Source: JALYUA01 sp038203955 (GTDB lineage: Bacteria > Acidobacteriota > Thermoanaerobaculia > UBA5066 > Gp7-AA6). Taken from it: DNA of 28,092 nucleotides. Below the pieces are notes generated by a model that worked only from the letters and a program-made list of their open reading frames with translations, had not been told where the DNA came from and did not search any database. Of the stretch, positions 1 through 7,305 are shown piece by piece; position 1 is the first letter of the stretch; each line of letters starts with the position of its first letter. Both the position numbers and the translations under genes were made by a program. Location: assembly GCA_038203955.1 (NCBI GenBank), contig JBBRDK010000044.1, forward strand, positions 1 through 28,092. Reading direction: 5' to 3'.

Positions 1-1771
1 GGTATCCGTGACGCGGAACCGGCGTGAAGTTGAACGCGGCGAGGATCGCGTCCTCATTCGACGCCAGGCGCAGGAAGGCGAGGACGCTCTGCGGGCTGTC
101 CCGGAAGTCGACCCACTCGAACCCGGCGGGCTCGAAGTCGAGCTCGTGCAGGGCGAGCTCCGAGGCATGGAGGTGGTTCAGCCGCGCCGACCAGCGCCGG
201 ATCCCCGCGTGCAAGGGCTGCCCGAGCAGGTGCCACTGCACGCTCGAATCGTGGTCCCACTCCGCCCACTGCCCGATGTCGCCGCCCATGAAGAGGAGCT
301 TCTTGCCGGGGACCGCGGCCTGGTAGGCGAGGAGAAGCCGCAAGTTCGCGAACTTCTTCCAGTCGTCGCCCGGCATCGTGTTCAGGAGCGACCCCTTCAT
401 GTGGACGACCTCGTCGTGCGAGAGCGGCAGCAGGAAGTTTTCCGAGTAGGCGTACATGGGCCGGAAGGTCAGGAGCCCGTGGTTGAACGCGCGGTGCACG
501 GGATCGAGCTCGAGGTACTCGAGCGTGTCGTTCATCCACCCCATGTCCCACTTCATGCGGAACCCGAGCCCGCCGACCGACGTCGGCCGCGTGACCATCG
601 GCCAGGACGTGGACTCCTCGGCGATCGTCAGGACGTCGGGGTGGGCGCGCAGGACGTGCTCGTTCATTCGGCGCAGGAACGCGATCGCGTCGAGGTTCTC
701 CGGGCCGCCGTACTCGTTGGCGACCCACTCGCCGGGGTTGCGCGAGTAGTCGAGGTGGAGCATCGAAGCGACGCCGTCGACGCGCAGCCCGTCGGCGTGG
801 TACGCCTCGATCCAGAAAAGCGCGCTCGAGATGAGGAAGGCCTTCACCTCCGGCCTGCCGTAGTTGAAGATGGCGCTCTTCCAGTCGGGGTGGAATCCCT
901 GACGCGGGTCGGCGTGCTCGTAGAGATGCGTCCCGTCGAAATACCCGAGCCCGTGCTCGTCCGTCGGAAAGTGGGACGGCACCCAGTCGAGGATTACGCC
1001 GACGCCTGCCTGATGCAGCTGGTCGATCAGGTACTGGAAGTCCTCGGGTGCGCCCTGGCGCGACGAAGGCGCGAAGAAGCCCGTGACCTGGTATCCCCAT
1101 GAGGCGTAGTAGGGATGCTCCATCACGGGAAGAAACTCGACGTGCGTGTAGGCCATCTCGCGGGCGTAGTCCGCGAGCGGCGCGGCGATCTCCCGATAGG
1201 TCAGGAACCGCCCCGCCGGCCCCCGCATCCAGGATCCCAGATGCACCTCGTAGATCGAGAGGGGCGACGTCGGCTTCTGGAGGGAGGTGCGCCCGGCCAT
1301 CCACTCCTGGTCGCCCCACACGAAGGGGAGCGCCGCGACGACGGAGGCGGTGCGCGGCGGCCGCTCCTGGCGGAAGGCGAAGGGATCGGCCTTGTCGACG
1401 CGGTATCCGCCGTACTCCGAGACGAGGTGGTACTTGTAGACGTCCCCCTCGCCGACCCCCGGGACGAAGCCTTCCCAGACGCCTCCGCCGCCGCGGCGCG
1501 AAAGCGGATGGCTCTGCCTGTCCCAGCCGTTGAAGTCTCCCGTCACCGTCACCGTCTTGGCATTGGGGGCGAACACCGCGAAGTGACACCCGGCCGCGCC
1601 GCCGCGGGTCAGCGGGTGCGACCCGAGATGATTCTGCAGGTGAAAGTGGCTGCCCTCGTGAAAGAGGTGAAGGTCGTCGTCGGAGAAGAGAGAGCCGGGC
1701 GGCGGAGTGCTCGAACGGGCTCGCCGAGGGCGGCGGGCCGGACTGTCATCTTTGGGAGGCCTGGCAACCAC
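1..1771 (-). CDS. glgB: 1,4-alpha-glucan branching enzyme, C-terminus beyond the window
   Basis: This cytoplasmic GH13 enzyme makes alpha-1,6 branches in glycogen. About 590 residues lie in the window and the frame is still open at base 1, so the C-terminal all-beta domain is cut off. A CBM48-type N2 domain comes first (AVFAPNAKTVTVTGDFNGW), followed by the GH13 barrel. The barrel shows the nucleophile Asp332 in RVDGVASML, the acid/base Glu385 in TIAEES, SHDEVVH, and the GlgB signature LLFMGGDIGQW. The Asp-Glu spacing of 53 matches E. coli GlgB (405/458). The protein starts about 73 residues later than E. coli GlgB, so it is the short form without a full N1 domain. The best in-frame start is GTG at 1771, with no clear Shine-Dalgarno; a TGA lies in frame near 1870. 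Overlapping long frames are arginine-rich shadows. The start is uncertain; the family is sure. Confidence 0.95.
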   Translation of the reverse strand, partial: MVARPPKDDSPARRPRRARSSTPPPGSLFSDDDLHLFHEGSHFHLQNHLGSHPLTRGGAAGCHFAVFAPNAKTVTVTGDFNGWDRQSHPLSRRGGGGVWEGFVPGVGEGDVYKYHLVSEYGGYRVDKADPFAFRQERPPRTASVVAALPFVWGDQEWMAGRTSLQKPTSPLSIYEVHLGSWMRGPAGRFLTYREIAAPLADYAREMAYTHVEFLPVMEHPYYASWGYQVTGFFAPSSRQGAPEDFQYLIDQLHQAGVGVILDWVPSHFPTDEHGLGYFDGTHLYEHADPRQGFHPDWKSAIFNYGRPEVKAFLISSALFWIEAYHADGLRVDGVASMLHLDYSRNPGEWVANEYGGPENLDAIAFLRRMNEHVLRAHPDVLTIAEESTSWPMVTRPTSVGGLGFRMKWDMGWMNDTLEYLELDPVHRAFNHGLLTFRPMYAYSENFLLPLSHDEVVHMKGSLLNTMPGDDWKKFANLRLLLAYQAAVPGKKLLFMGGDIGQWAEWDHDSSVQWHLLGQPLHAGIRRWSARLNHLHASELALHELDFEPAGFEWVDFRDSPQSVLAFLRLASNEDAILAAFNFTPVPRHGY

Positions 1772-1896
1772 GGGAGAAGTGTAGCAACCGGGCAGGAGGC
1801 GGGAAGGAGCGCGCCCACCGCGCGGCTCCGGGCGGGAGGCGGCCGTCCAAAGGCGGCCGAACCGCCCGCTTCAAATTCTGCCGCAAGCGAAAGGCG

Positions 1897-1914
1897 AAAA
1901 AATCAAACGCTTGA
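1897..1914 (-). terminator. weak hairpin plus T-run downstream of the MerR/B12 gene
   Basis: Just after the stop of the MerR/B12 regulator, the minus strand has a 4-bp stem (TCAA/TTGA with loop GCGT) followed directly by six T. The stem is short, so termination would be weak. The rest of the gap to glgB (1772-1896) holds GC-rich inverted repeats such as GGCGG/CCGCC around 1852-1866, and no gene that I can support. Confidence 0.3.
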
Positions 1915-1917
1915 CCC

Positions 1918-2838
1918 TCAACGCTCGACGCTCGACCGCAACTCGGCCACCGCGCTGTCGACCTGCGCCCATTCGCGCAGGAACACCCCTCTCGTGGCTA
2001 CCGCGGGAACCCGATCGCAGGCTTTCCCTCCGAGCCAGAGCGCGATGGACCCCGGGAGCCACTCCGAGATCCATCGGAGCGCGGGTACCGCGGCGCGGGG
2101 GTCCGTCCCCGTCGGGAGAGAAATCCCGACCGCGTCCACTCCGAGGGCGAGCGCCGCCTCGACGATCTCGCGCGGCGGGATGTCCGTCCCGAGCAGCCGC
2201 GGAACGACGCGCCGGCTGGCGAGGTCGACCGCCGCCATCTCGATGCCGAGCCCGTGGCGCTCTCCCGAAAGCGTCGCGAGAAGAACGGATGGCGCCTCGG
2301 CGGGCGGAGGCTCCGCCGCCGCGAGCAGGATGGCGAGCCGCAGCGAGAGCTCCTCCGAGGCGAGATGCTCCTGCCGGACGTCGATGGTCCCGCACGCCCA
2401 CGCCTCCCCCACCTCCTCGAGGAGCGGGCCCGCGACCTCTCGGACGAAGGGGCCGGGCCCCAGACTCTCCGCCGCTTCGGCGAGGCACTCACGGAGGCGG
2501 CCCAGGCGGTAGTGCGTCAGCTCTTTGAGCAGGACGGCGACGCGCGGAGAGACATCCCTCCGGACGGGAGCGGCCGATTCGGGCGCCGCTTCGAGGATGC
2601 GGGCGAGCTCTTCCGCGGTCTTGGAAACCACTTCGCCGGGCCGGAAGCCTCTCAGGAGCGCGCGCTGGATCAGCATGAGGCGCCTGACGTCCTCGTCTCC
2701 GAAGAGCCGGACACCGGAGTGGGCGCGGGACGGGCTCGGAAACCCGTAGCGGCGTTCCCAGACGCGGAGAGTGTCAACGCTCAGCCCCGTCAGGCGAGCG
2801 ACTTCTCCGATGCGATGTCCAGTTGGCGAGGCCTGCAT
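1918..2838 (-). CDS. MerR-type regulator with cobalamin-binding domain, CarH/LitR-like predicted light sensor
   Basis: This is a 306-aa transcription factor. Residues 8-75 form a MerR winged helix with the CarA/CarH wording RVWERRYGFP and GVRLFGDEDVRRL. A four-helix B12-capping domain follows; it contains the W-x9-EH motif (Trp147, Glu157, His158) that CarH photoreceptors use against the upper face of adenosylcobalamin. The C-terminal Rossmann-like B12 fold has E-x-H-x-x-G (His195 in SGERHGLG), the expected lower cobalt ligand. In characterised CarH proteins, dark tetramers repress and light releases them. The start is set at ATG 2838, with GGGGAGG about 6 nt upstream; upstream in-frame codons look non-coding. 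It is divergent from the small gene at 3059. No carotenoid gene is in view, so the targets are unknown. Confidence 0.9.
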   Translation of the reverse strand: MQASPTGHRIGEVARLTGLSVDTLRVWERRYGFPSPSRAHSGVRLFGDEDVRRLMLIQRALLRGFRPGEVVSKTAEELARILEAAPESAAPVRRDVSPRVAVLLKELTHYRLGRLRECLAEAAESLGPGPFVREVAGPLLEEVGEAWACGTIDVRQEHLASEELSLRLAILLAAAEPPPAEAPSVLLATLSGERHGLGIEMAAVDLASRRVVPRLLGTDIPPREIVEAALALGVDAVGISLPTGTDPRAAVPALRWISEWLPGSIALWLGGKACDRVPAVATRGVFLREWAQVDSAVAELRSSVER

Positions 2839-3058
2839 GGCGAGCCTCCCCGCGCGGTGCGGAGGCCGGAAGGGTACACCCGGAGAGCCGGGGACGGGAA
2901 ACGGGAGCCGAGCGACCAACGGGAGCGAGACGGCCGCGGTACTCCGCGGTCAACTCGATCGGGAATCGAAAGATCCGTATAGCTCCCGCCTACCGCCTGT
3001 CGGCCAGACCTGGACAAACGGTCCCCGGTGAACACGCGGCTGCTACTTTCCGTCCCTC
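2839..3058. promoter_or_regulatory. divergent intergenic region, candidate CarH-type control region
   Basis: This 220-bp gap separates the divergent MerR/B12 gene and the ABA-sandwich gene. It has G-rich ACGGGA-type near-repeats (about 2893-2925) and a direct repeat CCGCGGT at 2934-2940 and 2944-2950 (10-bp period). MerR-family regulators often bind their own divergent promoter, so an operator here is plausible. A TACTTT at 3044-3049, 9 nt before the ATG at 3059, could be a -10 for a nearly leaderless transcript; I see no convincing -35. Confidence 0.3.
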
Positions 3059-3577
3059 ATGCTGGACGCCGGACTCGAGCTCGATCGCGAGATCGCCCGC
3101 AAACTGAATGGGGACGTCAAGCCCCGGCCCGCTCCTTATTCGACGAGCGACACGGCCGCAGGCCGACTTCTTCGGCGGCTCGCGATGGACGGGATCACGT
3201 CGACCGTCGAGGCCGTCGACGGGCAGTGGTACTGCACCCTCTGGCGAGGGGCGGCGGGGAGAGGCGGGCGGCTTTCGACGGGCAGCGGGCCGACGCGCCC
3301 TCTCGCGATCGCCCGGGCGGTTCTGCATGGCCGACTCGAGGCGGGCGGGCCCGTCCGTGCGAGTGAGGCGCACCGATTGTTGCTGCGCGGGTTCGGGCGG
3401 CCGGCCGAGGGCCATTCGTCCTGCTCCTCCTGCGGGGCGGAGCTTCCTGTTCGAGCGAGGCGGCGGACGGCGAGGCTCTGCGGCGTCTGCTCCTGGAACC
3501 GAACGAAGCACCGCCTTCACGCCCAGGACTTTCCCGCCTCTCCTCGTCAGCCTGACCGCGGGGGCCGCCCGCTGTAA
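3059..3577 (+). CDS. small protein with phage ABA-sandwich-like domain and C-terminal zinc ribbon
   Basis: This is a 172-aa predicted soluble protein. Residues 6-95 resemble the phage ABA-sandwich domain, a short domain common in phage proteins of unknown role. They follow its usual order: a leading LDREIARKLNG helix, the PYSTS box, a helix, a WYCTLWR strand, then GPTRPLAIARAVLHGRL. A four-cysteine zinc ribbon follows (C-x2-C-x15-C-x2-C, in CSSCG and LCGVC), ending in a basic tail. No Shine-Dalgarno precedes the ATG, which would fit a leaderless message. The neighbours are a CarH-like regulator and a redox operon, so no phage context is visible. The zinc ribbon suggests nucleic-acid or protein binding, but the function is not known. 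Confidence 0.65.
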   Translation: MLDAGLELDREIARKLNGDVKPRPAPYSTSDTAAGRLLRRLAMDGITSTVEAVDGQWYCTLWRGAAGRGGRLSTGSGPTRPLAIARAVLHGRLEAGGPVRASEAHRLLLRGFGRPAEGHSSCSSCGAELPVRARRRTARLCGVCSWNRTKHRLHAQDFPASPRQPDRGGRPL

Positions 3578-3585
3578 CCCCGATC

Positions 3586-3591
3586 TACAAT
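3586..3591 (+). promoter_or_regulatory. possible -10 element of the cytochrome b/oxidoreductase operon
   Basis: TACAAT followed by CCGGC lies 67 nt upstream of the cytochrome b start. The same layout, TAGAAT-CCGGC, occurs upstream of the sigma-factor gene on the other strand, which slightly supports both. I could not find a good -35 at 16-18 bp. Confidence 0.3.
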
Positions 3592-3658
3592 CCGGCATCT
3601 CATAGCGAGTCGGAGCTTCAGGCTTCCGCCGGGCGCACGCCCGAAAAAGGGGAAGGGC

Positions 3659-4480
3659 ATGGCCGCACCCGCGATCGCATCGGACGGACCCACGCGCACG
3701 CGCGCCGCGGCGACTGTCGAGGTCGTCCCGAAGCATCACGCCCTCGTGCGCCTGTCTCACTGGGTCAACGTGCCGCTCCTGCTCGGCCTGATCGCGAGCG
3801 GCCTGTCGATCTACTGGGCCTCGCCGGTGTTCGTCCACGCGCCCGATCCCGCGACCCGGAGCATCGACTACGTCGCGGACGCCGGCGCCTGGATCGTCCG
3901 GCACGTCCCCGGATTTCGCGGCACGCAGAATCCCGGAAGACTGGTCTACGACCGCCTGGGGCTCGGGACGTTCCGCCTCGCGCAGGCTCTCCGGATCCAC
4001 TGGCTCTTCGCCTACCTGTTCATGGCGACCGGCGTCCTCTATTTCGCAGGGCTTCTCGCCGGCGGAGGATACAAGGCGCTTCTCCCCCGGCGGACGGATC
4101 CGGGCGATGCGCTGCGGATGGTCCGCTACTACGCGGGACTGGTCCCCGCGAAGCTCCTCCGCCGTCCCTGGCTTCATCCGGTCGTCCGATCCAAGTACAA
4201 CGCCCTGCAGCGCGCGGCGTACTTCTCGATGCCGGTCCTCGGAATCCTCGCGGTCGCGAGCGGATGGGCGATGCACAAGCCCGTGCAGCTGCAGTGGCTG
4301 GAGCGCCTCTTCGTGAATTACGACGGCGCGCGGATCGTCCACTTCGCCGTCATGCTCGCCTTCGCCTCGTTCATCGTCCCGCACGTCGTGCTCGTGATCG
4401 GCGACGGGTGGGACACCTTTCGCTCGATGATCGTGGGCTGGTCGGAGCGGCGGCCCGGAGGAAGCCATGAAGGACGCTGA
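3659..4480 (+). CDS. membrane cytochrome b (b561/b6-type), electron partner of the downstream molybdoenzyme
   Basis: This is a 273-aa integral membrane haem protein. About four hydrophobic helices can be seen (near residues 35-55, 112-135, 188-205 and 225-248). His34 (LSHW), His114 (LRIHW), His228 (RIVHF) and His242 (VPHV) are placed as haem b ligands would be in the cytochrome b561/Ni-hydrogenase cytochrome b fold. The start is well supported by GGGGAAGGGC just before ATG 3659. The end overlaps the next gene by 14 nt, so the two are probably translationally coupled. Such a cytochrome next to a SorA/YedY-type oxidoreductase normally carries electrons between the quinone pool and the periplasmic molybdenum site. 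The direction of electron flow and the substrate cannot be read from sequence. Confidence 0.85.
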   Translation: MAAPAIASDGPTRTRAAATVEVVPKHHALVRLSHWVNVPLLLGLIASGLSIYWASPVFVHAPDPATRSIDYVADAGAWIVRHVPGFRGTQNPGRLVYDRLGLGTFRLAQALRIHWLFAYLFMATGVLYFAGLLAGGGYKALLPRRTDPGDALRMVRYYAGLVPAKLLRRPWLHPVVRSKYNALQRAAYFSMPVLGILAVASGWAMHKPVQLQWLERLFVNYDGARIVHFAVMLAFASFIVPHVVLVIGDGWDTFRSMIVGWSERRPGGSHEGR

Positions 4481-5636
4481 CGGCACCGGGCGGGAGGTCC
4501 CGCGAAGCGACTCGCCGGATGAGGCGCCGGCGGAGCGTCTTTCATCCGCCGGAGCGGAGGCGGCGGCGGGCGAGGCCGCCGCTTCCGCTTCCACTCCCGC
4601 ACCCGCACCCGCACAGGCGACGGCCGCCGACGCACCGGCGGAAACGCGTCGCGATTCCGCTCCTTCCCCGCCGGCCGAACCGGCGTCCGCGGACACGACC
4701 CCGCGGGCTCGCGTCGAACCGCCGCCTCCGGCTCCCCCGAGCAGACCCTCCCCGCCGTTCCGACGGCGGTCCCTCGGTGAGCGTCTCCGGGAGCCGGAGG
4801 AGCGCTCCGTCTCTCTCCCCGCGGCCGCGGTGCGTTCCCGCACCCGCCGCGACTTTCTCCTCTTCGGCGCGGGGGCCCTCGCCGCAGCAGGAGGGCTGTG
4901 GTGGCTCCTCCCCGACGAGACGCGGGCGCAGCACCTGACTCCGGCGCTGCGCGAGCGAATCGATTCCCTCCAGGCGCGTCTCGGCGCCACCTCGGAAAGG
5001 CGCGAGAAGTTTCTGGACCGCGCGCTGACTTTCGACGACGACGTGGCCGAAGCGCTCTATTCCAGGGATCGGTCCGTCCGAACCTACTCGCGGTCACAAA
5101 CGACGCCGCTGCGCAACAACTACAACGGCGCCACGCCCGGTCCGTCCTACATCGCCGGCTGGAGCCTGACCGTGACCGGCCTCGCGTCTGAGAGGACGGA
5201 GCGGCTGAGTCTGTCCGACCTGCTGCGGCGCTTCCCCCGCCGGGACCAGGTCACGCGCCTCTGCTGCGTCGAAGGGTGGAGCGCGGTCGCCTGGTGGGGA
5301 GGTTTGCGCTTCGCCGATTTCCTCCACGCCTATCCGCCGGCCGCGGGCGCGCGATGGGTGAAGCTCGAATCGGCGGTCAACCTCGACGGAGCCGGCCGTC
5401 CCGATCCCTACTACGTCTCGATCGACCTCGACACCGCCCGACACCCACAGACTCTTCTCGCGACCCACTTCTCGGGAAGGCCTCTTCCCGTCGAGCATGG
5501 CGCGCCCCTGCGCCTCTTGGCCCCGATGAAGCTCGGCCTGAAGAACATCAAGGCCATCACGTCCATCGAGTTCAGCGACGAGGAGCCCGAGGACTACTGG
5601 AACGAGCGCGGCTACTCGAAATACGACGGGCTGTAG
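4467..5636 (+). CDS. Tat-exported molybdopterin-dependent oxidoreductase (SorA/YedY family)
   Basis: This 389-aa protein carries a twin-arginine signal at about residues 123-148 (SRTRRDFLLFGAGALAAAGG) and then a sulfite-oxidase-type molybdopterin fold. The cofactor-binding Cys is Cys267 in CCVEGWSAVAWWGG, equivalent to CVEAWS of MsrP/YedY; HGAPLRLLAPMKLG and KNIKAITSIEF complete the family pattern. It probably acts outside the inner membrane with the upstream cytochrome b as redox partner. Oddly, about 120 residues rich in Ala, Pro, Glu and Arg precede the Tat motif. ATG 4467 has GGAGG at good spacing, so the extension seems real. A GTG at 4830 would give a normal signal peptide but has no Shine-Dalgarno. 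The substrate (sulfite, S-oxides, methionine sulfoxide or other) is undetermined. Confidence 0.88.
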   Translation: MKDADGTGREVPRSDSPDEAPAERLSSAGAEAAAGEAAASASTPAPAPAQATAADAPAETRRDSAPSPPAEPASADTTPRARVEPPPPAPPSRPSPPFRRRSLGERLREPEERSVSLPAAAVRSRTRRDFLLFGAGALAAAGGLWWLLPDETRAQHLTPALRERIDSLQARLGATSERREKFLDRALTFDDDVAEALYSRDRSVRTYSRSQTTPLRNNYNGATPGPSYIAGWSLTVTGLASERTERLSLSDLLRRFPRRDQVTRLCCVEGWSAVAWWGGLRFADFLHAYPPAAGARWVKLESAVNLDGAGRPDPYYVSIDLDTARHPQTLLATHFSGRPLPVEHGAPLRLLAPMKLGLKNIKAITSIEFSDEEPEDYWNERGYSKYDGL

Positions 5637-5652
5637 GGAGCGGGCGGGAAAA

Positions 5653-5701
5653 CGGGAATCGGGAATCGGGAATCGGGAATCGGGAATCGGGAATCGGGAA
5701 T
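5653..5701. repeat. seven tandem copies of the heptamer CGGGAAT
   Basis: Seven perfect 7-bp units run from 5653 to 5701, followed by a decayed copy (CGAATGG) and scattered CGGGAA words. The array sits between two convergent genes, 16 bp after the oxidoreductase stop. Related CGGGAA words occur in other gaps of the window (near 2898, 2965 and 10552), so it looks like a genome-wide simple heptamer repeat rather than a gene-specific site. Confidence 0.95.
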
Positions 5702-5762
5702 CGAATGGAATTCGGGAACCCGGGCGGTGATTGCGACCGAAGCTCGCCTACCGTCTACCGCG

Positions 5763-6047
5763 CTACGCGTCCTGGCTCTGTCTCCGCCGCGCCGCCGCCG
5801 GGCTTTCCAGCTCGGGAACCCTGTCGAACTCGAAGGCGATCGATCCTCCCTCGCGTTTCAAGTCCGCCACCTTCACGGCCGCGAGCTCCGGCGGCACTCT
5901 CAAGACCAGCCAGAGGTATTCGAAGACGTCTTCCGACGTGGCACAGGTCCGGATCAGGACGCTCGCCTCGGGCGGCCCGAGCAGAATCCGGATCTGCTCC
6001 GGGCTCCGGCGGTCCACGGCGATCTCGACTCTTGGGCGACCCAACAT
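5763..6047 (-). CDS. small protein of unknown function
   Basis: This is a 94-aa protein I do not recognise. It looks genuine because its residue make-up is balanced (hydrophobic core segments VLIRTCATSEDVFEYLWLVL and AAVKVADLKREGGSIAF), while the opposite strand is arginine-rich shadow. No signal peptide or membrane helix is seen; it may be a small alpha/beta domain. There is no Shine-Dalgarno, but TATTCT lies 6 nt before the ATG, which suits a leaderless transcript. A slightly different frame at 5755-6087 is arginine- and glycine-rich and was not chosen. It lies downstream of the degenerate HD protein in the same direction, 111 bp away, so a functional link is possible but unproven. Confidence 0.55.
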   Translation of the reverse strand: MLGRPRVEIAVDRRSPEQIRILLGPPEASVLIRTCATSEDVFEYLWLVLRVPPELAAVKVADLKREGGSIAFEFDRVPELESPAAARRRQSQDA

Positions 6048-6053
6048 GCCCGG

Positions 6054-6059
6054 AGAATA
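6054..6059 (-). promoter_or_regulatory. possible -10 element for a leaderless message
   Basis: TATTCT on the minus strand is followed by CCGGGC and then directly by the ATG of the small gene. This puts the expected transcription start at or next to the start codon. The -35 is weak (TGCTTG with a 17-bp spacer). Confidence 0.35.
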
Positions 6060-6158
6060 ACAAAGGGGTCGTCACGCAAGCACTCACTTTTTCGCACCGA
6101 TTTCACCTCGAGAGATCCTCTCCAGGCGGCTTCCGGGCCGCGGCGTGTCGACGCCCGA

Positions 6159-7229
6159 TCAGTCGTCGAGCCGGAGGTCCACTTTGTCCGCGACCTCGTC
6201 GGTCAGGCGATCGATGGGGCGCTTCACCTGGCGCTCGGCCGCCGCAGGCCCGGCGGCGAGCTCCATCTCCAGCACGACCCCGTCGAGCTCGTTGACGAGG
6301 TGGCTCATCTGTCCAGCCTCGAGGACGGCCTCGATCAGGGATCGGTAGTACTGCAGCGTACCGTCGTTCTGGTCTCGAAAGTGCAATCGAGCTCCGAAAT
6401 CGAGCTTTCGGTAGGCACAGAGCAGAGAGCGCGCGCTTCGAAGCTTGGAAGCGCACACGAGGCGCCGGATCGCGGGCGAGCTGTGGCGGAAAAAGAGCGA
6501 GTAGAGCCTCGGGTCCTCACCGGGTCGGAGCGCCGACTGCGCCTCCTGACATCCGCGCGCCAGGAGCGCCACCCGATCGCCGAACCGGTCGCCGATGTCG
6601 TGGTAGGTCGATTCGGCAACCGCGTCGCCGTCGTCGAGCGGCAGGAGCGCAGCGATCGCTTCGTCTTCGCTGCCGCCGTCCTCGATGACCAGAAAAGCCG
6701 TTCCGAGAATCTGGGCGAGCGGCGCGGTTTCGGGCCCCGGGGAGGACGGCGCGAGGGTCTCGAGCGAATACTGAATGACGCCGCCCACGCGGGCCGCGAG
6801 GCCCGCCGCGTCCTCCGGAACCTGGGCCGTCGGCCCCGGATCGGGATCCGGAGGCGGAGCCGCCGCCGCCGGCTCCGTGGCGCCCGGCAGGGTCTCGTCG
6901 AGGTCGGCGGCTTCGGAAAGAACCGCGCGCTGGTTGGCGAGCGTCACCAGGAGCTCGAGATCGCCGAGGACGGCCCGGGCCGCCGATGGATCGTCGGCGT
7001 TCCGGCAGAGGAAAGAAACCCGGTTGCGCGCGCGGTTCAGGTGAAAGCGGGAAAACCGCGTGGACCGGCGCCGGACCAGAACGAACGCCTCGACCCACCG
7101 GTCTTCGAGACCGCCGGTCAGGTTGACGTAGTGCTCGCTTCCCCCCGTCTCCCAGGAGGCGAAGGAATCTCGATCGACGGAAACGGGCCCGGAATCCTCC
7201 AGCTGGATCTCCTCTCGCTCGGACTCCAA
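6159..7229 (-). CDS. RelA/SpoT-type HD-domain protein with lost metal ligands
   Basis: This 356-aa protein has an unrecognised N-terminal domain (about 1-108), a Pro/Ala linker (about 115-140) and an HD-type C-terminal domain (about 145-310). The C-terminal part follows the (p)ppGpp-hydrolase-like HD pattern: EDEAIAALL, then YHDIGDRFGDRVALLARGC, ASKLRSARSLL and TLQYYRSLIEA. The catalytic positions are changed, however. The LLHD motif reads LLPL (residues 195-198), the first His is absent from the helix near 170-175, and AADKLHNAR reads CASKLRSAR, losing the Asp and His. The fold is probably kept as a binding or regulatory module without hydrolase activity. The start codon is TTG at 7229 without a clear Shine-Dalgarno, so the N-terminus is uncertain. 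The protein is cytoplasmic. Confidence 0.7.
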   Translation of the reverse strand: MESEREEIQLEDSGPVSVDRDSFASWETGGSEHYVNLTGGLEDRWVEAFVLVRRRSTRFSRFHLNRARNRVSFLCRNADDPSAARAVLGDLELLVTLANQRAVLSEAADLDETLPGATEPAAAAPPPDPDPGPTAQVPEDAAGLAARVGGVIQYSLETLAPSSPGPETAPLAQILGTAFLVIEDGGSEDEAIAALLPLDDGDAVAESTYHDIGDRFGDRVALLARGCQEAQSALRPGEDPRLYSLFFRHSSPAIRRLVCASKLRSARSLLCAYRKLDFGARLHFRDQNDGTLQYYRSLIEAVLEAGQMSHLVNELDGVVLEMELAAGPAAAERQVKRPIDRLTDEVADKVDLRLDD

Positions 7230-7305
7230 GATAGCGCACGCGCCGGCGCCGCGTGCGTCGTATCCGGGGAAGTCGCGAGGAGAGGTCGGGGCTTACAGCG
7301 TGCGG

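Noticed and set aside
2990..4990. Very long open frame on the minus strand opposite the cytochrome b and molybdoenzyme genes
   Set aside because: Arg/Pro/Ser-rich composition typical of antisense frames in high-GC DNA; the plus-strand genes have clear haem, Tat and molybdopterin motifs.
5653..5701. Heptamer array considered as an iteron origin of replication
   Set aside because: No DnaA boxes, rep gene or AT-rich unwinding region nearby; looks like simple slippage repeats.
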